Notes under the pieces: model-generated | Seen by the model: only the letters and a program-made list of their open reading frames with translations | Told to the model about the DNA's origin: nothing | Database searches by the model: none | Part shown: in pieces, positions 32,901 through 45,900 of the stretch | Numbering within the stretch: position 1 is the stretch's first letter | Layout: each line of letters begins with the position of its first letter | Made by a program: the position numbers and the translations under genes | Origin: Klebsormidium nitens | Lineage: Eukaryota; Streptophyta; Klebsormidiophyceae; Klebsormidiales; Klebsormidiaceae | Direction: 5' to 3' | Length of the DNA: 64,000 nt | NCBI GenBank assembly: GCA_000708835.1 | Contig: DF237107.1 | Span: 62,001 to 126,000, forward strand

Positions 32901-35900
32901 GCAGCCGCTTCAGCGCCGCGGGCAGCTTCTGGTCGAACGTCTGGTAGACGCGCTCACCGCCGGTGCGGCTGCGAGCAGGGGGACGAGGGGGTCAGTGACG
33001 AAGAGAAAGTCATAATGAGGCTTAGATCTGGCGGCTAAGAACTGTTCCTTCTTTACCTCGCTGAGAACAGTCAAAGGAAAGACGAGACAGATATTGAGCG
33101 GGCCGTATTTTGTGATTTTGAAACAACAGATACTCGAAGGCTCGTAATCTGACCACCGGGGAATGAGGGGGGAGATGTAGGAAAAGGTTCTTGAGAAGCT
33201 CTGTATCAAAGAGTAGGTCGAGGAAACGCGGACGGACGTGTCTGACTTTTGGAGGACGAGGTGGTGATTCCCGCAGTCTACAGATGCAACCACCTACTAA
33301 CGGACTTCAAAAAGATGGCGGCGCGCCTGAAACTGAAATTGCATCGGCTTTGCAGTGTAGCCGGAAACCGCAGAGTATGGCCAGCAACAAAAGCAAGACT
33401 TTGCAATAGCTGAGCCTCACCCTCCGTCCAAGTGGCTCTTAAAGACGTGGTCGAACGCCCGGCACAGCTCCAGGATGGAGTAGAGCTGCGCGCCCGCGTC
33501 GCCTGCGATGGGGCGGCCCAGCGTGTCCAGCTCGGACTCGAGGTTGTCGATGCTGGAGTTGATGAGCGACTGGATGCCGGGGATGCGCGACTTGATGACT
33601 TGCTCCAAGTACTGCGGAGGAACCAGGGGCGTTTTAGTAAGAGGAGACGGAGTGATTTCGAAACTTCTGTCAAGTAGGAGTGTTGCGGGTATCCAGCTCG
33701 GATAGGAGGTTGTCGACGCTGGAGTTGATGAGCGACTGGATGCCCGGGATGCGCGACTTGATCACTTGCTCCAGGTACTGAGGAACGGCGAGAGGCGTTT
33801 TAGTAAGAGGAGACGGAGTGATTATTTTGGACCTTTTTCATGAGTAGGGATGATGCGAGATTTCTCTGAAATGTCTGGCGGACTTGAAGTTGTCAATGCT
33901 CGAGCTGTGAGCGACTGGATGCCAGGGATGCGCGACTTGATGACTTGCTCCAGGTACTGGGGGGAAGCGAGGGGCGTGTTAGACGGATTCAGCGAGAATA
34001 GGCTTCAGCAACACAGCTGTTTGCGTCAAACCTGCCATCGGGTTTCAAAACCGTCCGATCGACGTCAAGGCAAGCATCGAACGGGTCTATATCAGGAACC
34101 ATGCTCGGAACATGGGAAACCCGATGGCAATCTTGACGCAAACAGCTGTAGTAAGCGAACCAGCCTGGGATCCGGTTTGCAATGAAGCAGCGGCGGATCG
34201 AACCTGTCAAGCTTTGCCTTACTTCAAGGCTCTGTATCTATGAGGGCACAAAAGATGCCTCTTCTAAGCAGTTGGGACGCTTCAAAGTCCGGAGTGCCTT
34301 TGCAAGCGGCGCCCCACCTTGCTGAGCTGCTTGGCGAGGTACTCGCTGCCCATGCGCGAGCTGAGGTGCGAGTACTCGGGGCTGCTCGAAAAGAACTCGC
34401 GCTCGCGGCGGCGCGCGCTCATCATGTCCGTGTTCTTGTTGATGTCCTGCTGCGAGCGGTTCACGACGCCGATCCACGGGTGCTGCAGCCGGTACGACCG
34501 ACCCTCCAGCACCTGTGAGGGTCCGTAGGTATCCAGTTAGGAGAAGTCCGGCAGGACATCAAAAAAGCTTGTCGAAAAAGAAGATAAAGCCTGAGATTCT
34601 CGTTCAGGCGGAGAAAGTCCAAGGGTGCTGCAGTTGGTACGACCGCCCCTCCAGCACCTGAGCATGTCCACAAACAACCAGTCCGGCCGACAATCAAAGA
34701 CGCTCGTTGGAAAACAATAAACTTTTTAAGTTCCAGTCAGGCGGAGAGAAACCAAGTTGGCTGCAGGCGGTATGACCAGCCCTCCAGCATGTGCACGTCC
34801 ATAAACCACCACGTCATGAGACCACCATCCAACGTAAGGAAACGTTCGTCCGAAAGAAGCGTGCTTCGACCACTTTACCAAAAAGGAGAAGGTTGGCCAA
34901 AGAAACCCGAGAGACATGTATGGATAGTAAAGGGAAGTGCTTTGTCGAACAGACACCCAAAAGGACAAATATCAGAACCTTTTGGTCTGAAAAGAATGAG
35001 AATCGAGGAGGAAGCTCACAGTCGGCCAGATCGAAATAACAACCTTGGAGTTAAGCTCGAATCACCTTCTCCCTAGCCCAATTCTTGCAATCGACACTCT
35101 CAGTGATCGTCGTCAAACCCTCGGTCAGAAAGATGGCCTTCGCATCTCAACCGGTGCAGAAATTGAGCAGTGTGCGAGCATACAAAAAACGAGACAGCTC
35201 ACATCGAGCGCATTGGTTCCCTTGTCCATCAGATCCAGTTTGGTGAGCACTCCCCACGTCCTCTCTCCAGTTGGGTCCACCTCGCGAGCCATCTTGATCG
35301 CATCCGACGTGGCAATGTCCTGATTGGCTGGGGAGATGGCCAGGATGATCGAGTTGGGCTGCACACGGGAAGTGGGATGACGTCACACCTTGCGAATCAT
35401 TGCCTCTGAGGTACAAACAGAATATGCCTCAGATGAGCAATAGACGACTGCCTTGATGTAGAATCTACCAATGACTTGTCACACTGGCTGCAAATCTCAG
35501 GGCGACACTCGATTACGAATATGTGGACCTCGATGCAGCACACTACGGAAGGCATTAGAAAGTAATACCCTTTCTTGTTCTGCACTAAGTGACTATCGAT
35601 GTTGAAGCCCTGCCTAACGGACGGGGGGAGTGCCAGAGCCATATTGACGAGAGGTATGATCGGTTGTCTGATTCGTGTATGTACAACCTTTCTGCACCGT
35701 CCATTAACAACCAGAGCACCAGCTGCACCTTCAAGGTCCTGAGTCATTGAAAAGGAGGAAGGCGTTGCTATGGATCCTACCTTTTCAACATAGGACCGGA
35801 CCATGGCCTCGATTTCAGTAACGATGCTCTCTGGTTGGCCATCTGCAAGAACAACGATTCCCTTGTAAGGAAGTTCTTGACGGCGCCTTTGACAAGTGCA

Positions 35901-38356
35901 TACTCACCGATTAAGAGTTTGAAGCAGCGAAAGAAAGGTTGAGTATCTTTCTCAAAGGTCTCGTGGCTGTAAATACCCGGGTCCCATCTTTGGCAGGTCA
36001 GTTAAGAATTAAACCACAGACGAAACCTGGGCATGCGTGCACAAAGTTATAACGTTTTTTCATAACTTTCACGCTTGCTTTCTTTGTCAGCCTTTTTCTT
36101 GTTGGAAGACCTCAAAGCAGATCAAAGGGAGGTCTTCCATCATTTAGACTCACACCAGTTGAAGCAAATTGGAAGAAGAACGTGAACAAAGCCGCCATGG
36201 TTATCGTGCTAACGAGTTTTTTTGGGTCTAGGCACTTTTTGCCTCGAACAGCGTAAATCGTTCGATCTTCCAGCTGGCGGCTTCCAGTTTCATCGCCGGA
36301 GCTCGAAAATTGGCGACTTGCCAAAGATGGTACTGCAGTCTAACAGCCACGAGGGTTTTGAAGGGGGCTACTTAAAGGTAAGCACTCCTCACTGGAAGTT
36401 ACGCATAAGGCTCACAACCAGTCGCAGTCTCTTTGCTGGATTGATGAGAAGGCAATCCATTCCGACATTCAAGCACATGGCTGGCTCAATGGAGGGTTCC
36501 TGCTCACCGACGGCGTTTTTTGTGAGCCCGGGCAGGTCCATCAGCGTCAGGTTCACAACTGCATGCAATGATGGACATCGTCAGGATTGCAAATGAGAGA
36601 GCGTTCATGCATATCAAGCGACAAGAACCACCTCACATAACACCAGGCTTTGAATTCCAGCTTCAAAGCATTTAGAGACCTGGAGCCCCACAAGCAGAAA
36701 GATAGAGTCTAGAGATAAAAGGGCCTTGTCTCCTTGATTGTTGGTGCTGGGGCCTTACCATTGGGTGAGTATATTGAGAGGTGGATGGGAACAGGGGAGA
36801 CGTTACGCCCAGGGCCTGTCACTCTCGCCGTCTCGTCCTCGATCTCCTTACGAACAGCCGCTGTTGCCAGACAACGAGACAGCTCGTCAGCACCCTCTTA
36901 TCCACCCAACGCTGTTTTTTTCTCACACAGCGATCACCAAACGAGCAATGAATTGATGCAGCTACTGCAAGCTAGCTAAAACCAAGTCATACACCTTAGC
37001 GCTGAGCTTCTAACTTCTACAAGCTAGCTGAAACCAAGTCATACACCTACTTCCTGAGCTCCTGATCTGGAACTGTGAGGAAGAAAGGCGCACAAGATGA
37101 TTATCTGAGATATGGGTGCTACAGTGCTGCCACGAACTCGAAAATGAGCAAGAGCATGCCCAAATTGCACTGTAATCAATCAACTGGATCTCTTCTAATT
37201 TGGCATGAAAACGTGAAGCCCCACCAAACTGTCCTGCTCAATCACCCGTTGCCTGACTGACACTTGGATACCACAAACTCTCAAGCTTGCTCCAGGTGAG
37301 ACCCAAATTCCAAAGCACTGGTAGCGTGTCCGTTTCCGGACCAGATGCCCTACCATAGCGAGCTGAAAGCAGAGACACTGAGACGCTAAAGACATCGGAC
37401 TCACCGTAATCAGTAAACCGCTTCCTCGGGGCATGCATGAACTCTGCATACTCCTGAGCTGAGGCCCCATCCTCCGACTCCGTCTTATGCAGCTGCAGCA
37501 CGAGGGGCCTCCTCGTGACAATGCCTATGCAAGACATTCGTATGAGATGTGAGGCTTCTTCTGATGACTTGGATAGCCAGGATTATAATCTGTTTGGAAA
37601 GCGTCCATGGTGCGAACCCCCTTTCATGCTCTGGAACAATTCCTGCTCAAGGAATGGAACCTGCGACTTCCTTGCATGAGCGGCGCAAAAGCTGAGTCTG
37701 CTTTGTTGACAGCCATTACTGTATTGGGCGGAATTGCAGCCAGCAGAAGGGGACGTACTCCTTTTCCGCGGTGGACTTACATGCCATGCAAGTGAAGCTA
37801 TCCTCCGAGAGAGTCCACGAGAACCACACCCTCTAGCTGCTGACACCAATCAAAGCAACAGAGACAGACAAAGCAGAGGTCCTTCCTTACCTGAACCACG
37901 GGGAAGGAAATCCCTGCCAACAATGCTCTCCAGGACCGATGACTTTCCCGAACTTTGACCACCTGCAAAATGACAGGTGGGGAGGATTCAGTTCTCGCTT
38001 CGATTAGCCCGCAAAGACAGCTTCATAGAGCTGCCGGAAGCCCCGAGAAAGTCACGAAGCTTGTCCTGCTAGCTGCTATTGAATGAGGAGGCACTCAGCC
38101 AGCTGACTCCACAAGCAGGGTGCAAGTCGGCTCTGATACTACTGCTGATACAGTATCGCCAAGTCAAGTAATCCGCAGAATCTAGTCCGGGACCAAAGCT
38201 TTTGACCGTCTAAGTGCAGCTCAACTCACCCAAAACCACCACAGACGGAAGACTTTCCCATAGCGTTGGCAGTGCATTTGCACTCTCCCCTCCATAATCC
38301 CCCAGCGCTGTGCATGCTCGTTGGAGCCGATTCACAAGACCAATGAGGCTATCCAT
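29946..38356 (-). CDS. DRP1: dynamin-related GTPase, DRP1 (phragmoplastin) class
   Basis: Large GTPase that tubulates and cuts membranes; in plants the DRP1 class acts at the cell plate and in endocytosis. Fourteen exons: 38356-38230, 37962-37891, 37524-37405, 36860-36759, 36558-36508, 35842-35781, 35358-35203, 34512-34318, 33611-33421, 32968-32743, 32187-32023, 31521-31380, 30687-30548, 30074-29946. All phases match and the product is 625 aa, the usual size. The GTPase domain has GGQSSGKSS (43-51), DLPG (148-151) and TKLD (217-220). Then come the middle domain ([29 protein letters not shown]) and the GTPase effector domain near the C terminus ([18 protein letters not shown], ending AVGWGK). 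There is no PH or proline-rich domain, which separates it from DRP2. The start [20 protein letters not shown] matches the class closely. Introns hold exon-edge echoes. It is divergent from MutS2. Confidence 0.96.
31775..32080. repeat. echo of DRP1 exon 11 3' region
   Basis: Plus-strand TCTGGTGGCCAGCTTCTTGC continuing into GTCGTCCCGGAA occurs in exon 11 (about 32038-32070, encoding [10 protein letters not shown]) and again at about 31790-31822 in intron 11, followed by a similar GCCCCGAGCC. The offset is about 248 bp, longer than the others. Confidence 0.85.
33540..33990. repeat. three copies of DRP1 exon 9 5' edge and acceptor
   Basis: The exon 9 start ([18 protein letters not shown], 33555-33611) is repeated at about 33715-33780 and 33895-33960, with spacings of about 166 and 180 bp. 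The first echo also repeats the intron tract GGCGTTTTAGTAAGAGGAGA almost exactly, so the unit is exon edge plus intron. Confidence 0.9.
34475..34800. repeat. three copies of DRP1 exon 8 5' edge and acceptor
   Basis: The start of exon 8 ([12 protein letters not shown], 34477-34512) recurs at about 34620-34660 and 34757-34795, with spacings of about 145 and 133 bp. TCAGGCGGAGAAAGTCCAAG-like intron sequence is also repeated. Confidence 0.9.
36965..37072. repeat. tandem repeat in DRP1 intron 3
   Basis: Two units of about 51 bp share CAAGCTAGCT(A/G)AAACC followed by AAGTCATACACCT and a CTGAGC(T)TC segment. No exon sequence is included. Confidence 0.8.
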
Positions 38357-39967
38357 CCTTCACTCCTGGTTGCAGGGCCCCTGAATCGCTGCTTCTACTG
38401 CGAAAGGAGATCTGAGCAATCATGAGTCGCTGTGCATTAGTGACCAGGAAAGGATTCAGAGCGCCGGCTCTATGCCCGCACTTTACACCTGAAACTGATA
38501 GGATTCTGCAAGCTTATGAACGACGGCTGAGTGTCACAGAAGATTGATGCATGATGAATGCTGCCTGAGACAGAACCCTAATGTTAATACAGATGCGTAT
38601 GCAAATGCCTCTGAAAGCCATGCTTTTGAGATCTGATAAGTACATAGGCAATGCCTGGAATGCCCAAAAACCGCGCCTTCTTCTATTGGCTTGCGCAGAT
38701 CAACACAAACGGCTCTCAACTCACACCCATGCCACAGGTTGGCAATCAGGAACCGACTATGTTACCCATTGCAGTGCATGCTGGACATGGCTACGCAATA
38801 TTTCTGCGCCGATCCAATAGGAACGTGGTCCATCTTAAACAACAGAATCCAACATTGAAACGCCGCTAACTAATCACAACATGCTCTGGAAGGCCTAAAT
38901 CTGCAGCTAAGGGCTAAGAAAGATAATGATCAGTTGCTTTAGAACAACTAAGACACAGCCTGGCGCTCCCATATCGAACTGCTGTCGTGAGCGAACAAGA
39001 AAAATCGACGGGCACTACTCCAGCCATCCTTGCCCTCCCTTTTCTACCTGCACTTCTGCCACAAGCATGCCGCGCAAACATGATGCCCAACCAGACCAGC
39101 CCTTGGACACCGGACGCAATCGTCAATTGCGGATTGCCCCTAGTCAACCATAGAGCAAACCTTCAGATCTATGGGCAAAAGCCAGATTAGCCTTGGCAAC
39201 ACCAGCACTAAGCAAAATCTCAAACAGTCCTGCTCAGTTGAGACCCTCAACCAAGTGGCTTGGAGGTGAAATGGCTCGCAGTTGTACTCACATATCCTAT
39301 TTCAGGCAGCCAGCGCTTGTTCACTCCGTCTAAACCCAAACCTGCTCGGAGCCCTGCTCTCAGACTAACGAATTCGATTGGAATCACTTCTCGTCCAAAT
39401 CTTCAGCAAAAAGCTCCGTGGAACAGATCAGAGCAGACGAATGGCGGCTCGATCAGCAATGGGCGCCTGAGGCTGAAGGCTGAAGGCTGAAATCTGAAAG
39501 ACGCTCTCCCGCAACGAGCCGTTGCAACTGCAATTTGCCTTCCAGATTCCACGCAATTCCTGGAGTGCAGACCAGCCAGACCTGTTCATTCCGCACGTCA
39601 GGCAATTGGCAAAATGTCTCTAAATATATTCGCTTGATATTGGCAGCATTTTGAGTGGCTTCTTCATCGTTACATACTTTTTGAAGACACAGCCAGTGTC
39701 GATCCAGTCACAATGATCGTTAAATTGGCCTAGGGTCAGTTTGTCATAAGCGCTTGAGAAAGCCGCTTTGCTTCCAGAGGTTCGTGACATCGATACGCTG
39801 GCCCAGGTGGGCGCACACTTGATAAGTTCGAAGGCGAACCACCTTCATAAGTTCATTGTCAAGGCTTGAGTTGCGTACAGCCTTTCAACTTCAAGACGCC
39901 TTCGCTTGCTTGGGTGGAGTACATAAGATTTTATGGGGGCCACGTTCCTACCAGGCCAACATAGAAC
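38357..39967. promoter_or_regulatory. divergent intergenic region DRP1/MutS2
   Basis: 1.6 kb between divergent start codons. Holds only short frames, plus a GGCTGAAGGCTGAAGGCTGAA microsatellite at about 39470. Probably both promoters and 5' untranslated regions; no defined site seen. Confidence 0.4.
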
Positions 39968-42900
39968 ATGGAGCTGACAACTGCACGGACTTCGCTCCCT
40001 GGTTCCTGGCATGTTCGCAATGCTGGTTTTACGCAGCGATCCACTGCCCATTGCTTACTTTCGCATCACTGCTTTGAAGGTGACAAGCAGCTCTGGAGAC
40101 GAGCGCTCCAAAGAGTTTCAGTCGCACAGAAGTCTTGCTATTCTGGTCACTGGCTGGAGTCAAGCACGCAGTGTACACATCCTTCAGTGCAAGTAAGGGA
40201 TGCACTTTGTACCACCAGGACCAAGCGCCCCTTTCTGAGCAGCGCCAGGGAGAGCTTCAGAAGAACCTCCGCACGAGCTTCTGGAGAAGCAGTAATCCCA
40301 TCATCAAGCTCCGAGCTCCAGAGCGCTGAAAACCCTGAGACTCTGAAGCCTTCTCCCTTATTGGAGAATGATCCTAACAATCGGACTGCAGCCGAAGAAG
40401 CGCTGGAGATGCTTGAGTGGGACAGGATCTGCAGCACGGTTGCGACATTTGCGTCAACTTCTTCCGGTCAGCAGCTGGCGGGAGTGTTGCTTCTCCCAGA
40501 CACTCAGGAGGGCAGCGAGGCGCTACTCGGAGAGACGGCGGCGGCGCTGACTTTGGACGCGAGCGCGAGTGGGGACTGTCTGGACTTTGGACGGATTGGC
40601 ACCAAGGCGGCTGACTATGGCCTTTATAAGGCTCGAAAGGGCGTGCCGATGTCAGGTGAGGGGATTGGACTCTTGGCCACCAAGCGTAAGCCCTTCATGG
40701 GGCTGCTTGATAAGCCAGGAGTGGTGGTACTAGATAAGGACAAGTCTTGCTTAAAAAGTCCAGGTGAGGTGCCTAGTTCTTAGCACCTGGTCAGAAGTTT
40801 TGGATGCACGTTTGCTTTTATTTGACTCTGAACATTGGGGAGGATGCTGATGAGACAATGTGCCGGTGATGAGTGGGTAAAAGTTCTTGTGTGTGGACAT
40901 CTCGGTATTGAAAGGCGGGTTTTCAGCATGCATGCATTAAGTTCAATGAAACCTGACAGCTTGGAGCTTGTCGCTGTCGCTTACTTTATAGACCACTGAG
41001 ATGAGAAGGGGTCAGGAAGCTCTCAAAGTATCAGAGACTTTTCCTGCTACCCCCCATTGCTCAACTCCCTTTCTGGCAAGGAGTTGGTTACTAGGCGGAA
41101 GAGGGAAGGTATCTTTCAAAGGCGGTCTACCACTTGCTGCAACCTAGACCGTCCTTTCTAAATCTTGTTTGTTCTTTCATCTTCGCTCTCATACCACTCC
41201 CCAGATCAAATGCTCCTCCTTTTCGGAGCAGGTTGTCAAACATTTCCAGAATGTTGAACCTCCAGACATAAGAAGAGGCATCTCATCACTATACTATGCA
41301 AACATCTTCCTTATTTCTGTATCTGCAATCTGGAAATGTTTCTCCGCGCACTCCTTGCAGGTCGGGAGTTGCGCCTCACTGCAGCAGTCCTCTCCGCCTC
41401 TGACCGCCTCCTCCGGGGGGTCACGAGCGCAATCCGCCTGGAAGAACGCGACTTAGCCCTTCGGCGGGCCCCCTCGGGATGGGGAGATTTCTCCGAGCCC
41501 CCCCCTCCCCCGGCCCCTTCCCTCCAACCTCTTATGATCCTCGTGCAAGCGATCATGCCGCACCCAGAGATCGTGAAAGCGATCGACAACGTGGTCGATG
41601 AGATGGGGGAAATCAAAGATTCTGCGAGCGCAGAATTGAGGAAAGCGCGCCAGCAGGTTCAGTCGGCGGAGGAGCGATTGAAAGAGCTTCTGGGGGGGTT
41701 CTCGGATCGGGGGGGGAAGGTCGTGGTCCAGAACGACCGGATGTGTCTGGCGATCAACTCGGCGTTCCGGGAGACAGTCCCCGGGCTGTTGATTGGTTCG
41801 GGGGGTGACGGGAGCCTGTTCGTGGAGCCCCCCGCCGCGGTGGCGCTCAACAATAAGCTCGCGGAGGCGAGGCGGGCGGCGACCGCGGCTGAGGATGCGG
41901 TCAGGAAGGCGATAACCGAGCGGTTGACCCCGTGGTTAGACGACATAACCGCGGCGATGGGGATTTTGGTGAAGGTGGACGTGATTGCGGCGAGGGCCAG
42001 GTGTGCTCGGTGGCTGAAGGCAGCGAAACCGACTTTCGTGAAGATTGTCGAAGAGAAGAAGGAGGTCGTGAGGGAAAAGGTGAAACGGCCGGAAGAGAAC
42101 AAGTACGCTAGTCTGGCTGACAAGACCCCTGAGGAAGAAACCGTTTCTGAGGATGAAGAGGCTGCAGTAAGTACTGCGGGGTGGGGCGTCACCGAGAGCG
42201 ATACCGGGAGCAGCGATGACGAGAGCGCGTCGGATGAAGACGAGAGCCCCGAGGGGGATCCCCCTAAGAAGCGCATCTTCTCAGAGAGTCCCGAATTTCT
42301 CGTCCGGCTAGAGAAGGCGCGCCACCCGCTGCTCGTACTGCAGCACCAAGACGCGCTCAAAAAGGCGAAGCAGAAAGTCAAGTCGCGCGCCGCGGCGCTG
42401 AAGCGCGCGAAGCAGCGGGGCATGTTTGGTGTCGGCCGCGCCGTCTCGCTCGAGTCTCTCGAAGCCTCCCTCCGATCCGCCGAGCAAGAAGAAAGCGAAC
42501 TCGCGGCGTCACCCCCGATCCCGATCGACGTATTGATCCGGTCCGAGACGCGAGTCGTCGCAATTACGGGGCCGAACACGGGCGGCAAAACGGCGGCAAT
42601 CAAAACGCTCGGGTTGGCGGCGCTTATGGCGAAAGCGGGGCTGTTCGTGCCGGCGAGCGAGCCGGTTCTGCTGCCGTGGTTCGACTCGGTGTTGTGCGAC
42701 ATTGGGGATGACCAGTCGCTGGTGCAGAGCTTGTCGACGTTCTCGGGGCACCTTCGCAGGATCAAGGTATGTCTTCTTGCTTTGCTGTGTCAGTCTCTTT
42801 ACGAACTCGACTTCATCTTGGACTTTGAGGGGGATTTCATGTCGGTCGACAAGTGAGCCTCCCCTTGACAAGTGGGCCTCTCCTTAGTAGGTAGGTATAT

Positions 42901-45900
42901 TAGGCCAAATGAGGAACCTGCGTCCTGCTCACAAACGGCAGAGGAACATCTTCTTCCAGATTGATCTGAGGACCGACGTTCAAACCTGAGGTTCGCCTTC
43001 CTATTCCTGAAGGCCGAACGAACGGCCCTCCACGGCCCCTTCCGCAGTACTCGCAAGGTCTCCTTGCAGGCTACAGAAAGCACTTTCATTTTCTTATCCA
43101 CTGTCGCATCTTCGTGCTGCAGCGCATCAAGGCCGAGTCCACTGCGCGCTTCTTGGTCTTCCTCGACTAGATTCGCCATCTGGACGGCCCCTGTACGGCC
43201 CTTTCCGCTGCAGCCTCGGGGTTCCTTTGAATTTCCAAAGTGCTCGACTTTCATTACTCACTTACTGGCGTTTCCGTCCTGCAGCGCATTAAGGCCGAAT
43301 CTACCGCGCGCTCTCTGGTCCTCCTCGACGAGGTGGGCGGGGGGACGGACCCGACAGAGGGCGCTGCCCTGGGCATGGCCCTCCTGCAGGTAAGTTTCAC
43401 AATTAAGAATAGGTAAAGCGGCAGAGTTGATAAGCTAACCACTTTAGGGGAAGGGTGGGGTTGATCTGGTAGTTCAGGGTGGGTACGGGTGCGGAGCAGG
43501 TAAAGTCTTGCGTTACCGTTTCGTCGTAGTTTAGCATATGTGTTTCGAAGCTTATCATAGGTACTTCCGAGCAAAGTGCCACCTTCCATGGTAAACTCAT
43601 TGTACATTAGTCAGCCTGCTGATGAGTAGAATCAACATACATTAGTTGACATGTAATCTGGCAAGTTGCTCGGAAGATGCTTTGTTGCTAAGTTCCACTG
43701 TCATTCCTTGCAGTCCTTCGCCGAGCAGCGCCCCGGGGGATCCCTCCTGACTCTCGCTACGACCCACCACGGGGAGCTGAAGACGCTCAAGTACTCGGAC
43801 CCGCGCTTCGAGAACGCGTGCGTCGAGTTCGACGAGGCGCGGCTGGCGCCCACGTTCCGGCTGCTCTGGGGGATCCCCGGTGAGTGGTGGGAGGCGATCG
43901 TGAATTGTGTAGATTGATTGGACGGCTTGTGGCAGAGTTCTGGGAGAGTGAAGCTGCTACAGTTCCGGAATGGCTCGAAGCGTCTGGTGCGGATGAGACA
44001 TTGCCAAAGTGCACATTCGGACCGTCCGGAGGCTCCGTTTGTTCATCTGTATGGTCCAGTCGTGCGGTCGGCTTCAGTCAGGTGGCTACATTCGACTGAA
44101 CGTACCGCAATGCTCACTTGAAAGGGCTGCTTGGCATCTGCATCCGATGCGTGTGCCGGCCCCCGTGATATGCATCCGTCACGCTCTTCTGCAATCTGCG
44201 TTCGTGCAGATTGACCGCCTGCTTTGCCCAATCGTGCCTTGGTCGTGTTGCGGGGCCTTTGTAAGTCGGCTGGCGTCATCCCGTTCAGGCCGATTGGTTG
44301 CGCGCTTCTCGTCTGAACTGCTCCGTCTAACCATCAGCTCCTCACTTGCTTCTCGTCAGCTTCTCACTCTGCTGACATCGTATCCAACAGGCCGATCGAA
44401 CGCGCTGAACATCGCGGAGCGGTTGGGTTTGGACGGGCGCATCATTAGCGAGGCGCGGAACCTGCATGGGGAGGCGAATCTGGAGGCCAGCGAAGTGAGC
44501 TGGCGGCTCTTTTCCTTTCCTTCCATTGGTTTAGTACTTCACTTTCGGGTCGGAAGGGGTTATGAGGGCGTTTGTCTCGAGCCTATTTAATACAGGGTCA
44601 ATATGTTGCAGCGCCAGTCTGCGATGCATCAGGTGCGAACTTTGCGCATTTCGACGATACACTGGTATCCGTGCCTGTTCAGAACGTATCGAACATTCTG
44701 TCGAAAACACATGTTGTCCCTGCGTTGAAGGGCCCGAGTGGCTGTTGAAGACCAGCGTCGGCTACTGCGGTGCTCTCGATGTTCAACGCCGACTTCGATT
44801 TCACCCTGCAAGCGTGATGCGTAGTTGCAACAAGTCAGCTTTCAGCATACGAGTTGATATTCAGCGCCAAAGCGCCAATGCAACCACCTAAAGGAGCTAG
44901 TGGCGTCAGGTCATCCCGTCGGTGTGATATTTGTCAATGAGCGGTGGAATCTGTCAATGAGCGGTGGGAGGGCGAACACGAAGGCCTTGTCAATGTTTGT
45001 TTTGATTCCCCTAAGCTCCAGGAGCCCTACTGTGCCTTCAAGAACCTGGGCACTTGTGACGCTGTTGGCCTTTACGAGTCTCCAGAAGCAGATACGCAGA
45101 GGGGGGCAAAGAGAGTTCCGAAACTTTGCCATTGGTCGATATTGATGTATCTGAGAGTCTGTGCCATATGATATTTTTCGATGTTACTGTCGTCCAGCAC
45201 TAGTCATGACTAAAGTTCATCCCGTGCAGGCGATCTTGGACCTGGAGCGGCAGCGCAAAGCGTACGCTGAGGCCGTTGACGAGTCGGAGCGGCTCCTCAA
45301 GGAGGCGCGCCGCATGCAGCGGCAGCTCCTGGCGGTCGACAGGAGGCTCAAACAGCATCAGGTAACCGCGCTTTTGTGGTCCATGATTACGCTGAGACCG
45401 GCATCCACGGTTGAAATTTTGCTTCCAATCAATGCTTTTCAGGCCTTCTCGAAGTTCACCCCTCCAAGCAGTTGAGCAAAGGTGCAACGTTCCGCCAGAG
45501 AAGGGGGCATTCCCCCTTGTGCTGACTGTGATAAATCGCTTCTACGCCTGCTAATTATCAAGAGAACCAACAGCCATGTCCTGGACGTCAGCAGAGTCAA
45601 CAGGATGGAGCGCTGGTAGCTGGACAACTTTGCTGATGTGTGTGCTGCAAGAGGCATCGCACCTGTCGCTCTCTTTCCGAGGATCCAACGTTCCCCGTTT
45701 TGCATCTGAGTTGCTTTCGACTTCTCAGCCGCTTCCCATGAGACGTAGTTTATTCTAGTTTTGGGCAATGTCCACTCATGCTTAGACTGGTGCTCCTTGC
45801 GAGCTTAGGGAGTCGACTTGTTATCCTCCAGTCTGCGTGCAGTACCCTGATAGTCAAGAAAGTTTGTGCTCAACCCCGCTCTTGCAACGCCGTCGGTTCC

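Noticed and set aside
41659-42765. 368-codon minus-strand frame
   Set aside because: It is antisense to MutS2 exon 2, which has clear Walker motifs; the open frame results from the GC-rich codon use of the real gene.
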